Assembly: GCA_022478985.1 (NCBI GenBank)
Contig: JAKSZP010009251.1
Coordinates: forward strand, 1 to 64,000
Reading direction: 5' to 3'
DNA: 64,000 nucleotides
DNA from: Massospora cicadina
Lineage: Eukaryota; Entomophthoromycota; Entomophthoromycetes; Entomophthorales; Entomophthoraceae
Part shown: positions 1 to 10,450 of the stretch, one piece after another
Position numbering within the stretch: the stretch's first letter is position 1
Layout of the letters: each line of letters starts with the position of its first letter
Position numbers and translations under genes: made by a program
The notes under the pieces: model-generated
Database searches by the model: none
Seen by the model: the letters and a program-made list of their open reading frames with translations, nothing else
What the model was told of the DNA's origin: nothing

Positions 1-800
1 GATATCCTGGTGTTTTCCCCTGATCAAGAGTCCCATGCAGTCCACCTTTGGCAAGTGGTGGAGCGGTTAAAGAAAGCCATCCTTACGTTGAAAAAACAAA
101 GTGCGAGCTCTTCAAGTCCCAGTTCACGTTTCTGGGAAACGTCATGTTTGACCAGGGACACATGATAACTCCAGACAAGGAGAAGGCGATTCATGAGTGG
201 CCTACCCCCACCTCAGTCAAGGTTTTGAGGAGCTTTTTGGGGATGTGCACGTTTCTCAAGGAGTTCACTCCCAATCTGTCTGAGGTGGCGGCTCCCTTAT
301 GCAAGGCTAGCGGGGCCAAAGTGTTTCAGTAGTCCCCCATTTTGGAGTATGTTTTTGCAAGCAGTGAAGTGCACCCTGTTGTCCACGTCTGTTCTTCGCT
401 ATGTCAACTCTTCAAAGGAGTTCATTGTGTCTACTGATGCCTCCAACTTCTTCATAGCAGCCACCTTGTTACAAGTAGGCGAAGATGGGATAGAGCATCC
501 GGTGGGATGTTTTTCTAGGAAATTGTCTTTGCAGGAGCTTAATTATGCCGTTTATGACAAGCAGTTACTAGCAGTGGTGAAAGCGCTGACATATTGGCGT
601 AACCACTAGCATGGCTCTACCCAACCATTCTGCGTATGTACAGACCACCGTGCCTTGCTGTACTACCGCGCTCCTCATGTCCTAACCCCACGGCAGACCC
701 GTTGGCATGAGACCCTTTCCCAATTTGAATTCACATATGAGTTAATAAGGGCAAGGATAATGGTTTGGTGGATGCTTTGAGCCGCAACCCTGCTCTAACC
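1..800 (+). pseudogene. RT palm end and RNase H of chromovirus A
   Basis: The first codons read DILVFS, the residues just after the Y-x-D-D active site of Ty3 RT, followed by the usual helix (HAVHLWQVVERLKK). After a frameshift the text resumes as KCELFKSQFTFLG (RT thumb) at about 99. The RNase H domain starts at 349 and contains FIVSTDASNFFIAATLLQ with the first catalytic Asp, then SRKLSLQELNYAVYDKQLLAVV. A stop near 607 separates it from a CTDHRALLYY block, and the domain closes with the conserved VDALSR at about 771. Stops at 330 and 607 and at least two frame changes show it is not functional. Confidence 0.85.
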
Positions 801-1084
801 CCTGATCTCAAGGAGGTGGAGGTGCACAACACACAGGTTATAATTCCTCCAAGTAAAATTCTGTCACAACTTCCCTCTCCCCTGGCCAACGGGCCAGCGC
901 TTGCACCTCTGGAAAACGCGGAGGAATATGGTATGTTTAGAAAGGTCATCCTTTCTCAGCCGCTGTCAGGCAAGTATGCTATGGTACTTGCAAAGAGCAC
1001 TTCAAATCAAGAGGATCATTCAGGGGTTATCATGTAAAGGATGAGATGGTGTGGTTTAAGGGCGCCTTTGGGTACCTGTTGGAC

Positions 1085-2175
1085 CACTGCGCCTGGACAT
1101 CATTTGGGACCATCATGATGGAATCACCATTGGTCATCCTTGGAAAGCAAAGATCTTAGAGTTGATACGTCGCACTTACATTTGGAAGGGCTTGCCTGCT
1201 TAGGTGGGCGGTATTGTAAGGAATGCCTAGTATGCAACCAGATGAAACCCAATTGTTAACCTTTAGCGGGGTTGTTGGTACCAGTCCAAAAGGCTGATGG
1301 GCCCTGGACTTCCCTCTCAGTTGATTTAATTGTGGAATTACCAGCCTCAGATGGTTATGATGCCATCATGGTGGTGGTGGACCAGTTCACGAAGTTTGCC
1401 CACTTTATTCCTTGCAGAACCACCATAACCGCAGCGGAGTGGGTAGGCTGTTCATCACCCATGTGTTTGCACGACATGGGGTTCCCCAAGAAGTTACCGG
1501 CGACTGGGGCCCTCAGTTTACCTCCATTTTTGGGAAGAGTTGTGTAAGACTCTTCAGATTAGCCCTTGCTGTTCAACTGCCTATCATCCCCAATCAGATG
1601 GGCAGACTGAACAAGTGAACCAGTGCTTGGACCAATTTCTGCGGTGTTACACTGCTGCAGATCATTCTGATTGAGTTTCTCACCTTCCCATGGCCCAGTT
1701 TAGCTACAACAATATCTTGTACTCCTCAATTGGTTGTTCCCCATTTTTCGCCAGCCATGGCTTTAAACCCACTTTTAACATGGAGCACAGCTATGGATTT
1801 AAGGTTGATGCGGTGGTGGACTTTTCAAAGACCATCAAGAAGGTCCACCAGGGGGTTTCCACAAGCTTGGAGGCGGCAATGCAAGTTTATAAGGAGAATG
1901 CTGATGGAAAGTGCCTAGTGGGTCTGGCGTATAAGGAAGGAGATCTCATGATGCTTGATGCTTGGAACATTCCCATCAAGCAGCCATGCAAGAAGCTAGG
2001 ACCTAAGAGGATAGGCCCTTACCGCGTTGTTAGAAATGCGGGCCATTCCTCATACCAGTTGGATCTTCCCCCTTCATTTCAGATCTATTTGGTATTTCAT
2101 GAGAGCGAACTCACGTTGTTCAAGGGCCCCCCACCAGAGACTCTCAAGGCCTATCTCATGGATGGGGCGCCATAG
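1085..2175 (+). pseudogene. Integrase of chromovirus A
   Basis: Zinc-binding HHCC residues are visible at about 1105-1250 (an H-x-H block ending in a Y-I-W motif, then KECLVCNQMKPN). The core starts at about 1310 with SLSVDLIVELPASDGYDAIM (first Asp), continues with VTGDWGPQFTSIFG (second Asp; the usual SDRG is altered), and the third catalytic position is seen in the frame reading DGQTEQVNQCLDQFL at about 1597-1645. The final open stretch, 1690-2175, holds MAQFSYNNILYSSIGCSPF and the C-terminal GPKRIGPYRVV and FHESELTLFK motifs. At least three frameshifts or stops interrupt it. Confidence 0.87.
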
Positions 2176-2176
2176 T

Positions 2177-2345
2177 GGGGGTTGGAAGAGATAGTTGCCT
2201 CCCTCCACGTTTAAAGAAGACTGGAGTACCTGGTATCCTGGAAGTACTTTGACGCTGCAGAGAACAGTTGGTTCCAACGCGTGATTGTGTGCATGCCCAA
2301 GACCTGAATGAAGCCTTCCATGAGCGTTTCCCCCAGGATGCTGGA
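2177..2345 (+). pseudogene. Chromodomain fused to integrase of element A (frameshifted)
   Basis: Directly after the integrase stop the plus strand reads EEIVASL followed by LEYLVSWKYFDAAENSWF, the aromatic-cage core of a chromodomain. After one more frame change it continues as ARDLNEAFHERFP-like text (the QDLNEAFHERFPQ peptide at about 2298), the usual end of retroelement chromodomains. Two frame changes make it non-functional. In chromoviruses this domain binds histone marks and steers the integrase. Confidence 0.75.
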
Positions 2346-2441
2346 TCTCAACCCAAACCAACCGTTGCCGCCATGAAGTTGGCCTTTGCCCAAAAGAACT
2401 TTTCCCTTGCGCAAGCCCCTGGAGGGGGGGTTGAGCCCCAT

Positions 2442-2457
2442 CGGGAGGGGAGGGTAA
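2442..2457 (+). other. Polypurine tract of element A
   Basis: GGGAGGGGAGGG lies immediately upstream of TGTCATGG, the expected start of a chromoviral LTR. This is where plus-strand DNA synthesis would be primed. Confidence 0.6.
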
Positions 2458-3035
2458 TGTCATGGTCCCATGGCATCATAATAGGGACTGACCCCAAGGA
2501 CAAGGCTGAGCGCCAGGAGGCCCAGAAGGTAAAATTACAGGGCCTCCCAGACCTGAAGCATACCCTAGACCAACACTGGGTATGAGCAAAATATGCCCTG
2601 GTTGGTACTAGTGGGGTGCACAGTGCCCATCTCCTGACGTCAGGCCAGGCGTTAAAACGAATGATCGTCAAATAAACGCGGACATTTTGATTCAGTTTGT
2701 TGAGGAACAGGGCTTTGAAACTTGTTCCATTTTTGAAATAACACGCTTGGGTGAAATCCAACTTCAATTGATCACTAAAGTGAAGTCAGTTTCATCCTAT
2801 TTAACTAATTCAGATGGCATTGTTGCCCTATTGGTGAGTTGGTGCTTGGGCCCACTGCAGCATAACCCCTATTCCCCATTAATATTTAAATAGGGTTTCC
2901 CCGAACAACATCCTTGTTAGTTGACTTCCCAAATAAAATACCCCATTTTTACCATTTTACAATGTTATTCTGAATGATCCTGTGCGTGGACCCCTTTGAG
3001 GAGGTCTCACGCTTTATCAAACTAGCCCTGTTGAA
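2458..3035 (+). repeat. Putative 3' LTR of element A
   Basis: Starts with TGTCATGGTCCCATGG after the polypurine tract. It contains a TATA-like ATATTTAAATAGGG at about 2880 and an AATAAAATA polyadenylation-like signal at about 2932. The distal end is placed near TGTTGAACA at about 3035 by analogy only; without the partner LTR the boundary cannot be fixed. Open frames inside it look fortuitous. Confidence 0.4.
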
Positions 3036-3744
3036 CACTATATGTTTATCACCTCATGCACCGTTGGTTTGTCCAGGTCCCCTCCAACTTGGGTCATTTT
3101 CCCCTTCTCTCAACGTGCACCACATCATTTTTAGCTGGTTTACTGATAGCATTTCTATGCTTAAATTATTATTGCTCCAGCACCCTCTGCTGGGCAATAA
3201 TTGTTTTTATTCTAACGGCTAGTTCCCTAGCATTGGGCTTGTGCACCTTGCACAACCACGCTGGGAACTGGAGAGTTATAGACACTCTCCTAACATTTAT
3301 AGCATCAGTTTTATATAAATCAAAAATAAGAATAGTTCACTATGTTAAGGTTGTAGATGTCTATTTCTTGATATTATGGGCGTAAAAAGATATCTAACTT
3401 TGTATATACTTTATTTTCCTCTATATAGATTGGAAAACATGCTTTAACTTTATATAATAAGGTATGACGCCATAAAAAGTATTTAGTGAATAAAATTGTT
3501 GTTTGCGTTTAAGTTGCAATCCATAAAACCACCTTTATAGTAATTTCGATTTCCCAAAAAAGATCTAGAATATCCAGCAGATGAAGTCTACTACCTAGAA
3601 TGCCGCATGTATTGGTGAGATGCTAAAAGAGTTGATATTATGGCTTTTAGGGTACTGAAAACAGAGAAGCTTTTTTGGTTTTCAGGAGCTTTATTTGGAA
3701 CAGGAGACAATCCTGAAGGGTGTCATGATTAGTTTTAAATATAT
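3036..3744. other. AT-rich intergenic stretch, nothing recognised
   Basis: No coding similarity, RNA structure or repeat with a second copy was seen. The short open frames across 3056-3385 lack any recognisable motif. The right edge abuts the 3' end of the LINE. Confidence 0.4.
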
Positions 3745-3977
3745 TGTGGGGAAGGCCGACCATGGGATGGACTCTTCTGAATTTAACCCAAAAGAGACAA
3801 AACTTAGTAACAGGGAGGCACCCCAGAGAAGTGATGCTATCTTTTGTTGCCAGCTGGAACGCCACTTATGGGGAGGGGGAGGAAACGTGTGAAGGGGCCG
3901 TAGCCAAAATTGAACACGTGTGGAGGAAAGGGGTCTGATTTGATGAACCAAACTGGGAACCAAGAGGAGACCAGTTG

Positions 3978-6160
3978 TCAGCGGCGCGGTGGGAGGTATC
4001 CAAACATCCACGCTTGAAAGTGGTCCACCAAATGAGACGGGAATCTGTGGACAGCTTCAGGGAGGGTGGGGATGGAGCCAGCGATGGCATCTAAGACAAT
4101 CGTGTGGATGGTCCACATGGCGATTGCAACCACCAGAGCACGGAGGGAGGGTGGAAGGGGGGAGGCCATTGATAGAGCAAACATAACTCTTGACAGACTG
4201 AAGGGATGTGTTTGATCCTGGCCCAGCAGACGTTGAACTTCGCGCCATATCACTTTAGAAGTCGGACACTTCTCCAGGCGGTGGAACAGCGTTCCATACT
4301 GGCCACACATGACGCAGGATGAGTGTAAAGTGTTAGAGCGCTCGGCCATATGGTACACCTGCCTCAGGCAGCGCCACACATGGGAGCGAGTTTGAAGCTG
4401 CAACAGAGGATGGTGTGCATATTTACAGATAGTTTTTTGGGTCTCTATGGAGTAAAAGATGTCCATCATGTCCAGGTAGTCCACCCTGGATAGGACATGG
4501 GGCCGTGTGAGGATCACGCCATCTTGGATGGGTAGCCCCTGTGCCTCTTGTGTGAACTGAGGAGAGGGGTGGCCTCTCTGGGCTGTGTGTTTGCTAATAC
4601 AAATTCTCCACTCAGCGCTCCGCATGGAGAGGAGGATTCATTTGTAGTGGGTTTTAGTCCCATGAGGACCTGCGGCCGATGGGTGTGAAGCCAGGTAATT
4701 CATCAGGGAGTAGGGGTTCGATGGATTGTTGAGGCCCAAGGCGCGGGAGAAGTTGGAGCGGGCTGCGCGGGACCAGTGTCGGGAGGGGAGCGTAGGGGCA
4801 GTGACAGCCGCAATCCAGGTACCCAATATCTTGGCAGCATGGGCTCTGAAGTCAAGAAGGCCCATGCCACCATGATGATAAGGGCCAAACATGACCTCTA
4901 GCCGTACTGGTGGAGGGCGGCCTGACCAAAGCCATCCTTGCAGCAGGGCATACAAGGATTTGAAGAAGCTTTTGGAGAAGGGGATGGCGTGGGCTCCAAA
5001 CCAGACTTTGGAGAGTTGCATAGAGTTGGCTAAAACAACCCTGCCAGTAAGGGAAGTAGGGTGGGCTCTGAGGGAGGCGATGCGCTTTTTCACGTTGTCT
5101 AGAATATGACTCTCCATTACTGCTGATGCGTACCCGCCTGCCTCCATCCACACGCCCAGATGGCAGACTGGCCCTATGGTAAGGCGTGGCACAAAGGGGA
5201 GCACCAGTGGGGCGGTGTGGGGTGAGCTAGGAGGGCGAGCATGTGTGCGGGCAGATGGTCCAGGCTGGGCACTGGTTGCAGGGACCCAGCAGTTTTGAGA
5301 CCGACCAAGGAGGATGATTTTGGTTTTGGAAGCGTTCAGTGCAGTGTTACTTACCCAGGAATACTCTTGGATGAGAGATTCAAGTGCGCGTGCATCTTCA
5401 TTAGACACACCAACCACAAAGTCATTTGCAAATGCCATCATCTTGACTGGGGTTTGGCCTGGCACATGGACCCCAGTGAGTTGGGCATTCACGTTTCGAA
5501 GTAGTGGGTCAAGGCTGAAGTTGTATAAGAGTGGGCTAAGGGGGTCCCCTTGTCGCAAGCCCCTTTGAGGGCGGACTACTTCCATTAGGAAGCCAGGGCC
5601 ATGTACTGCCATTGTTGCGGATTCCGTGAGCAGCATCACCAAGTTGATGAAGCGAGGGGGTAAGCAGAATTGATGGAGGCAGGCCCTGAGGTATTCCCAG
5701 TTTACTCTATCATAGGCCTTCTGTTGGTCCAAGAATACAAGTGCCCCAGAGGCTGTGGACTGACATGCATTAGCCACAGAGTGCACGTTGTCCCAAATTG
5801 ACCTTCTGGGTATGAACCAAATATGTTCTGGGGAGATGGTGGCAGATGCTACAATCCCTAAACGGCTAGCCATGATTTTTTTAAAATTTTTGTATCCGTG
5901 TTAGTTAAAGAAATGGGGCGCCAGTTGGCTAAGTCTAGCTTATCCCCATTCTTGAAGAGTGTGACGGTGAAGGCCTCTTGTCCTCCTGGTAGGAGGCGCG
6001 GTTCTAAAAGGCTCTGGTTAAGTGAGGCAAGCAGTAGTGGGGATATATATTTGAAGTACTTTCTATAGAATTCATATGGAATGCCATCTGGGCCCGGGCA
6101 TTTCTGGTTTGGTGCACCGCGGATGGCTGTCCAAAATTTGTTTGGAGTAATCAAATTCAT
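3978..6160 (-). pseudogene. LINE copy 1 ORF2: reverse transcriptase and C-terminal CCHC
   Basis: Reading down from 6160: RT block 0-1 (CPGPDGIPYEFYRKYF, TVTLFKNGDK, LANWRPISLTNTD), a frame change near 5865, then FLDQQKAYDRVNWEYL (first catalytic Asp), RQGDPLSPLLYNFSLDPLL, and FANDFVVG where other LINEs have F/Y-A-D-D. The Asp-to-Asn change in that box would abolish polymerisation. One in-frame stop at about 4638 separates the remaining 215 residues, which carry CVMCGQYGTLFHRLEKCP, a C-x2-C-x7-H-x4-C finger typical of the L1/Tad C-terminus, and a W-T-I-H motif. LINE copy 2 has homologous segments at 14409-14723 and 15821-16060. Confidence 0.88.
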
Positions 6161-7450
6161 TATTTCTGGGTATCGAGATATGGTGCAGATATGGGCTCAG
6201 TTGAGAAATTTTGCCACTTTAGCTGGATGAATTGGATCAGATCAGTATAACTTGGAGTAATACTTCTGTGTTTTGATTGCCACTTTGGCTGGTGTATCCG
6301 CGATGGAATCATCCGATCTTCGCACCTGTGTGCAGGCCACGCTCTGGCATGGTGTGAAATTTTTTTAAAAAAATATGCAGTGCACTTGTCGCCCTTTGTA
6401 ATGCATTTGGCCCTGTAGTGAACACAAACCCGATGTTTGTGTTGCCTTTTGAGCGCGTTGAGGTGAGTGGCTGCCTCCACCCACTTCCAGCCCCATGCAG
6501 GGCTGTATCCTGTAGCCAGGATGTTGGAATCCAGGTGTGCCAACTCTGCCAGAGCGCGTAAAATGACAGCCAATGTGGCTTGTGAGCATCTGGAGGAGAG
6601 ATGGCAAGAGTGGCGGATAGTATCCTCTTTGGAGGTTGCCCATGTGGAGATGGGGTCCGCGCAAAACGGTGCAACAAACTCTTTTGCCAAAGTTGCTGAT
6701 TCCACCCAAGTGGAAAATCCTGGCGACGCAAGTTTAGGGGGCGGAGCTTGCACCAATGTGGGGCCTTAGCCACTGTGACAGTTATGTGGTAGGTTATTGA
6801 GACCAGTCAGTGGTCAGAGAATTCCATTTTTGTTGTTTTGAAGTGGGAAATGTGGGTTGGAATTTCGCCAGCATAAGGATAAGGTTGATGTGGGACATGG
6901 ACCTCAATTGGCCGTTTTGGACGTGTGGGCGCGTCATGTTTTTGAGCAGTGGGGCTTGCCACGGCAGCACATCCATTAACCCAAGGTTGGCCTTTAGAAC
7001 GCGAAGTTCTATGTGACCCTGGGGGGCGTGGGAGGAGGAAAGCCAACGGTCCATTGGTGTGTTTAGCCAACAGTTCATGTTGCTGACTACAAAAGGGTCT
7101 GGGGGTAGCGGGAGGGATTTTACTAATGAGAAAAATTCCTGATGCTCTCATGCACAGTTTGGGGCATAAATGTTGATGATAGCGTGTGCCATGTTGGCCC
7201 ATGAGAAAGTGACAATGAGGACTCAGCCATTGAGGAAGATTTTGACGATAAAAATTTGAAGAAATTGTTTCTCTGAACTAGCACCCCAGAGTGCTCTGAC
7301 CAAAAGGATAGGGATGGGAGGAGCATGGTTTTCCAAGCCTCCTCGGAACCTTGCGGACAGTGGGACTCTTAAATGGCCAGGATATCCACGGGTAAATTTT
7401 GTTATAGAAAACTCAGTTTCCTAGCCTAGGACGGTGAGGCCTTGAGTCTG
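6160..7450 (-). pseudogene. LINE copy 1 ORF2: endonuclease and linker
   Basis: The 6160-6756 open stretch is the endonuclease-RT linker and pre-RT helix; it contains AVILRALAELAHLDSNILATGY and HYRAKCITKGDKCTAYFFKK, matching the RAR-x-R-W...GD...FF pre-RT signature of LINEs. The endonuclease is split over overlapping frames at 6794-7202: MNCWLNTPMDRWL corresponds to the G-D-x-N block, MSHINLIL to the S-x-I-D-x-I block and FSDH to the terminal S-D-H. The equivalent area of copy 2 (17300-17450) still reads VLGDFSFW. At least two frameshifts are present. Confidence 0.65.
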
Positions 7451-7799
7451 GCAATATTCAACATCCCTAAAGTGAAGGTTTCCCCCATCGCACCTTAGGT
7501 GTGAGAGGGTGGGCACCTGGGCCCACTAGCCTCCTCTAGATCCCCATGGGCCTTCACAGCAGTGCGGGTGTTTGCAGCAACGGTATCAGTAGTTTTGTTG
7601 ATTTTAGCAGAATGGTTTGCATTGGATTTTGCCTTCGCTTTTTGTTTCCCCAAAGTTGGACAAATTTTTTGCGGTGCGGATGAGTTTGGTGCACCGTTGA
7701 GTGGGTCAAAATTTTTTTTCAGGTAGGATGGGTTCCAAGTCAGTTTAAACCAGAGCTTGGTTGCAAAGATTGGGTGAGATCGAGTCCCCCATCAGATCC

Positions 7800-8426
7800 T
7801 CAGGTTGGGTGGCCCAAATTGGCATGGGCTTTCAAATCTGATTGGTTGATGAATTCCTGAGTTGCTTCTGCCATGAAGGTTTCGATGTCCTCCTGGCGTT
7901 GGGAGTGTGGGATAGTGGTAGTGACTTTGGCCGCTTCCTTGGCCGCAGCCCTGCAGGCCTGCTTGGCCTTCTTCCACCCTTGCAGGGAAATAGGCTTTAC
8001 AAGTAGGTAGCAGCCTTGTGCTCCCCACAGGAAAGCATCTTTGGTGCTTGAGGTTGGTTCATAGTGCGCCTCTCTGCTGGCCATGGCCGCTGAGGGGTGC
8101 TCTTGGAATGTGACGCCCTCCTTGGTGAGGCATGCATGTGCCTTATGGCCAAACGCATCACAGTGGGTGCAGATGGGGGGCGCGCTGTCCACGAGTACCC
8201 AGAAAGGGTGGGTGGTATGCCCTTCAATATTAAAAGTGGAGTGCGGGATCTGGGTTAGGTCCTTTGTGATCTCCTCAGTTGGGGTCAGAACTGTGATGAC
8301 TTTGCTGGTGCACAGGTGTGGCATCAGTGTAAAGTGTTGCATCTCAAAAGATTGTATTTCGCCATTGATGGTGAGACCATCTTTTGGGTGTTGCTCCAAA
8401 ATGTCACGTTTTACCATAGTAGGCAA
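7800..8426 (-). pseudogene. LINE copy 1 ORF1, gag-like protein with CCHC knuckle
   Basis: A 208-residue open stretch on the minus strand. Near its middle is HPFWVLVDSAPPICTHCDAF followed by GHKAHAC, a perfect C-x2-C-x4-H-x4-C zinc knuckle of the nucleic-acid-binding type found in ORF1 of many LINEs. The C-terminal third is Ala/Lys-rich (KKAKQACRAAAKEAAKV). The ORF1-only elements at 22.7, 43.5 and 48.1 kb carry the same W-x-x-V-(x)n-C-x2-C-x4-D/G-H-x4-C arrangement. More ORF1 text probably lies upstream in other frames to about 8830. The role by family is binding the element RNA in a ribonucleoprotein. Confidence 0.72.
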
Positions 8427-8910
8427 AAAGTCAAACTTCTAGAAATTTGATTTTGTCCATCTGGTGCATTTGGTTTCGACGACCCATTGCCCTTTGGGGA
8501 GGTCGACCACAATGCGCACTGCTGCAGCCTCATCTGCTGCTATTTGCTTTCAAAACCTAGGTCCAGCCAACTTTGCGACATGGAGTGAGGTGCAACATAC
8601 ACCGCGTTTGGGAAAATTTTGTGTACATCTTCACAAAATTTTTCCCATAAGGCCGTTTTTTGGATGTCCAGATATACACGGACTCCAAATTCCACCGGCA
8701 AAAGTGGCTGGGAGTGTGGCGTGTTGATGTACTGGTTGCATCGTGCTTGCCACGCGAGTATCTCTGGGGAAATTGTGACCGCCAGTTTTTTTAGATTTTT
8801 TTCTATTCCACCGGATTCTATGGGGTGTTTTTGAACGTTTGAGGCTGCAGGCCTACTACCTGCTCCTCTTACCTTACTTGCCCAACTGCTCCCTGAAATG
8901 GGCGCAGACT

Positions 8911-9159
8911 AATCTCCTTTATGAGATTATCAAACTAGATTTAGTCTTGAATTGAGTAGGTTGCAAAAGTGTTTGCAATGAGAGAGAAAAGTTTTCCAGT
9001 CAGAGAATGATGATAAAATTAATCAGAATGCTTAGATCTAATAAAAAATAATAATATTAATACTAACTCTACTTATTTGTTTAGGTAACTAAAAACAAAG
9101 TCCATATTTTGATGATATATCTCACTATGCTTCTTCAGAGGGAAAGTGGACCTGAAGCT
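8911..9159. other. Short AT-rich gap
   Basis: Flank of LINE copy 1. A weak match between this flank (about 8943-8965) and the sequence beyond the LINE 3' end (about 3728-3752) could be a decayed target-site duplication, but it is too poor to call. Confidence 0.3.
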
Positions 9160-10450
9160 CATTGTCTTTTTAGGCCCAAAAATGCTGAACAGTGAATCAA
9201 ACTTGAACAACAAACCTCAACAGAACTACCTAACAGATCAGATTGGGACAAGTTGAAAATTAGTTGTTAAATTAATGATGGGATTATACTTCAAAAACTT
9301 CATGGAAGCCCTGAATACTACCAGCGCTTCTAAATGCCAAAAAGACTGGAAAAAACACTTGGGACGTACCTTCTTGCAAGTAGTGATAAGCAAAAGGATT
9401 ACTCGCTGACAAGACTATTACTTATTAATTCTAATGGCTCGCCTCCAAATATTGGGGCAGATATTGGCAATATGAAGTATCAAGCTTACTTGGTTCAGCT
9501 ATCAGATTGTAATAACCCTGGTCTTGAAAAACTAGAGCCCAAAATTGATATAAGTGGACTGTGATTTAAGGACGAGGGATTATTTATTATCAAAAGCCAA
9601 GAACTTACCTTGGAAAGGAAAACTATTGTCTCACCCAGTAAGTCACCGCCCCTGAGCACTAATCTGAACCAGAATTTGTCTCCAAAGTTGGGAACAAGGT
9701 TGTTGGCTCAGATGGGATGTGCCATGTGGATTACACCAAGATGAACCACCATGCCATCAAAGTGTACCCCAACGCCTTTGTCAGTCTGCACCAAAGAAAA
9801 GTCCAGGACTGGCCTGATCAGATGGCCATCTTCTTCTTCAACATATGGAGTTGTGCGCCTCCTGAGAAGGCAGATATTCTCATGACAGAACTGATCAAAT
9901 CCTTCAGTGACAATGAGATACCCTGAATGGCTTGACAGTGCCCAGAGAGCCTTGAAAGCGGGTGGTTTCCTTCCCATGTGAGTATGCATCCCACCTTGCC
10001 CCATGGCCTTAGCACGACTTCACGAGCCAAAAGCTGCCTACTACCAGACTACTGATGCTAAGGTCTACTGCGCCATGGAGCCAGTCATTAATTTAGGGAC
10101 CCAGAACCTCCTACTCGGACCCCTGGACTTGGAATGCCCTGAAAATCATTTCAAGATTGCCAGTGACATTCTCGCCTAACTAGCAACCACACCTGAAGGC
10201 AGATTTATGCTTCTCAACGCTTAATTTATATGTTTCTATCCCAGTACATTAACGTCAGGTAGCTCAACATGCATAATCTGAGCGTGAGGCCGCTCAACTC
10301 TGAAAGAGCTTTCAGAACATGACCCCGGCTCTCCTCAATATGAATACCCAGAATGGCTCTTGACCCAAATCAGATCTGTCTTAAACCTCAACTGACAATC
10401 ATCAGATGAAAATCTTTTGGGTCTGAGCAAAAGTGCATCAGTCAAATGAA
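9160..10450 (+). pseudogene. Unrecognised broken coding region
   Basis: Plus-strand coding-like text in at least two frames: 9334-9564 (PKRLEKTLGTYLLAS), 9717-9926 (GMCHVDYTKMNHHAIKVYP and FFNIWSCAPPEKADILM), then after a frame change at about 9920 PEWLDSAQRALKAGGFLP, LARLHEPKAAYYQTTDAKVY and CAMEPVINLGTQNLLLG to about 10180. The pieces read as consecutive parts of one globular protein, not as any retroelement domain I recognise. No repeat copy occurs in the window. It may be a degraded host gene or an accessory ORF of an unknown element. I cannot name a function. Confidence 0.45.

Larger units (their letters stand above)
1..3035 (+). mobile_element. Ty3/Gypsy chromovirus A, 3' half (degenerate)
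   Basis: The block runs from the RT active site at the window edge through RNase H, integrase and a chromodomain to a polypurine tract and a putative 3' LTR, all on the plus strand. The pol frame is broken into at least six pieces by stops and frameshifts, so the element is dead. The order RT-RNH-IN-chromodomain defines the chromovirus branch of Ty3/Gypsy; the chromodomain targets integration to modified chromatin in known members. The 5' part (LTR, gag, protease, most of RT) lies outside the window. The end at about 3035 is a guess from LTR structure, since no second LTR is present for comparison. Confidence 0.85.
3745..8910 (-). mobile_element. LINE copy 1, near full length
   Basis: About 5.2 kb on the minus strand, with ORF1 (zinc knuckle) at the high-coordinate end, then an AP-type endonuclease, reverse transcriptase and C-terminal CCHC finger. 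The 3' terminus is recognised at 3745-3780 because the same sequence (minus strand: GTCCATCCC then TGGTCGGCCTTCC) ends LINE copy 2 and the ORF1-only elements. The architecture fits fungal Tad1/L1-type non-LTR elements. ORF2 is spread over three frames and has lost a catalytic Asp, so it is dead. The 5' end is approximate, placed where ORF1-like text fades. Confidence 0.85.

Noticed and set aside
2211..2767. Minus-strand open frames opposite the chromodomain and LTR
   Set aside because: They shadow plus-strand chromovirus text and show no motif.
4852..5568. Open frames on both strands over the LINE RT
   Set aside because: They overlap the well-supported RT frame and carry no recognisable domain.
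9638..9672. GTAAGT...AG resembling an intron within the broken coding region
   Set aside because: Only 35 nt long, and neither splicing nor retention gives a longer continuous frame.
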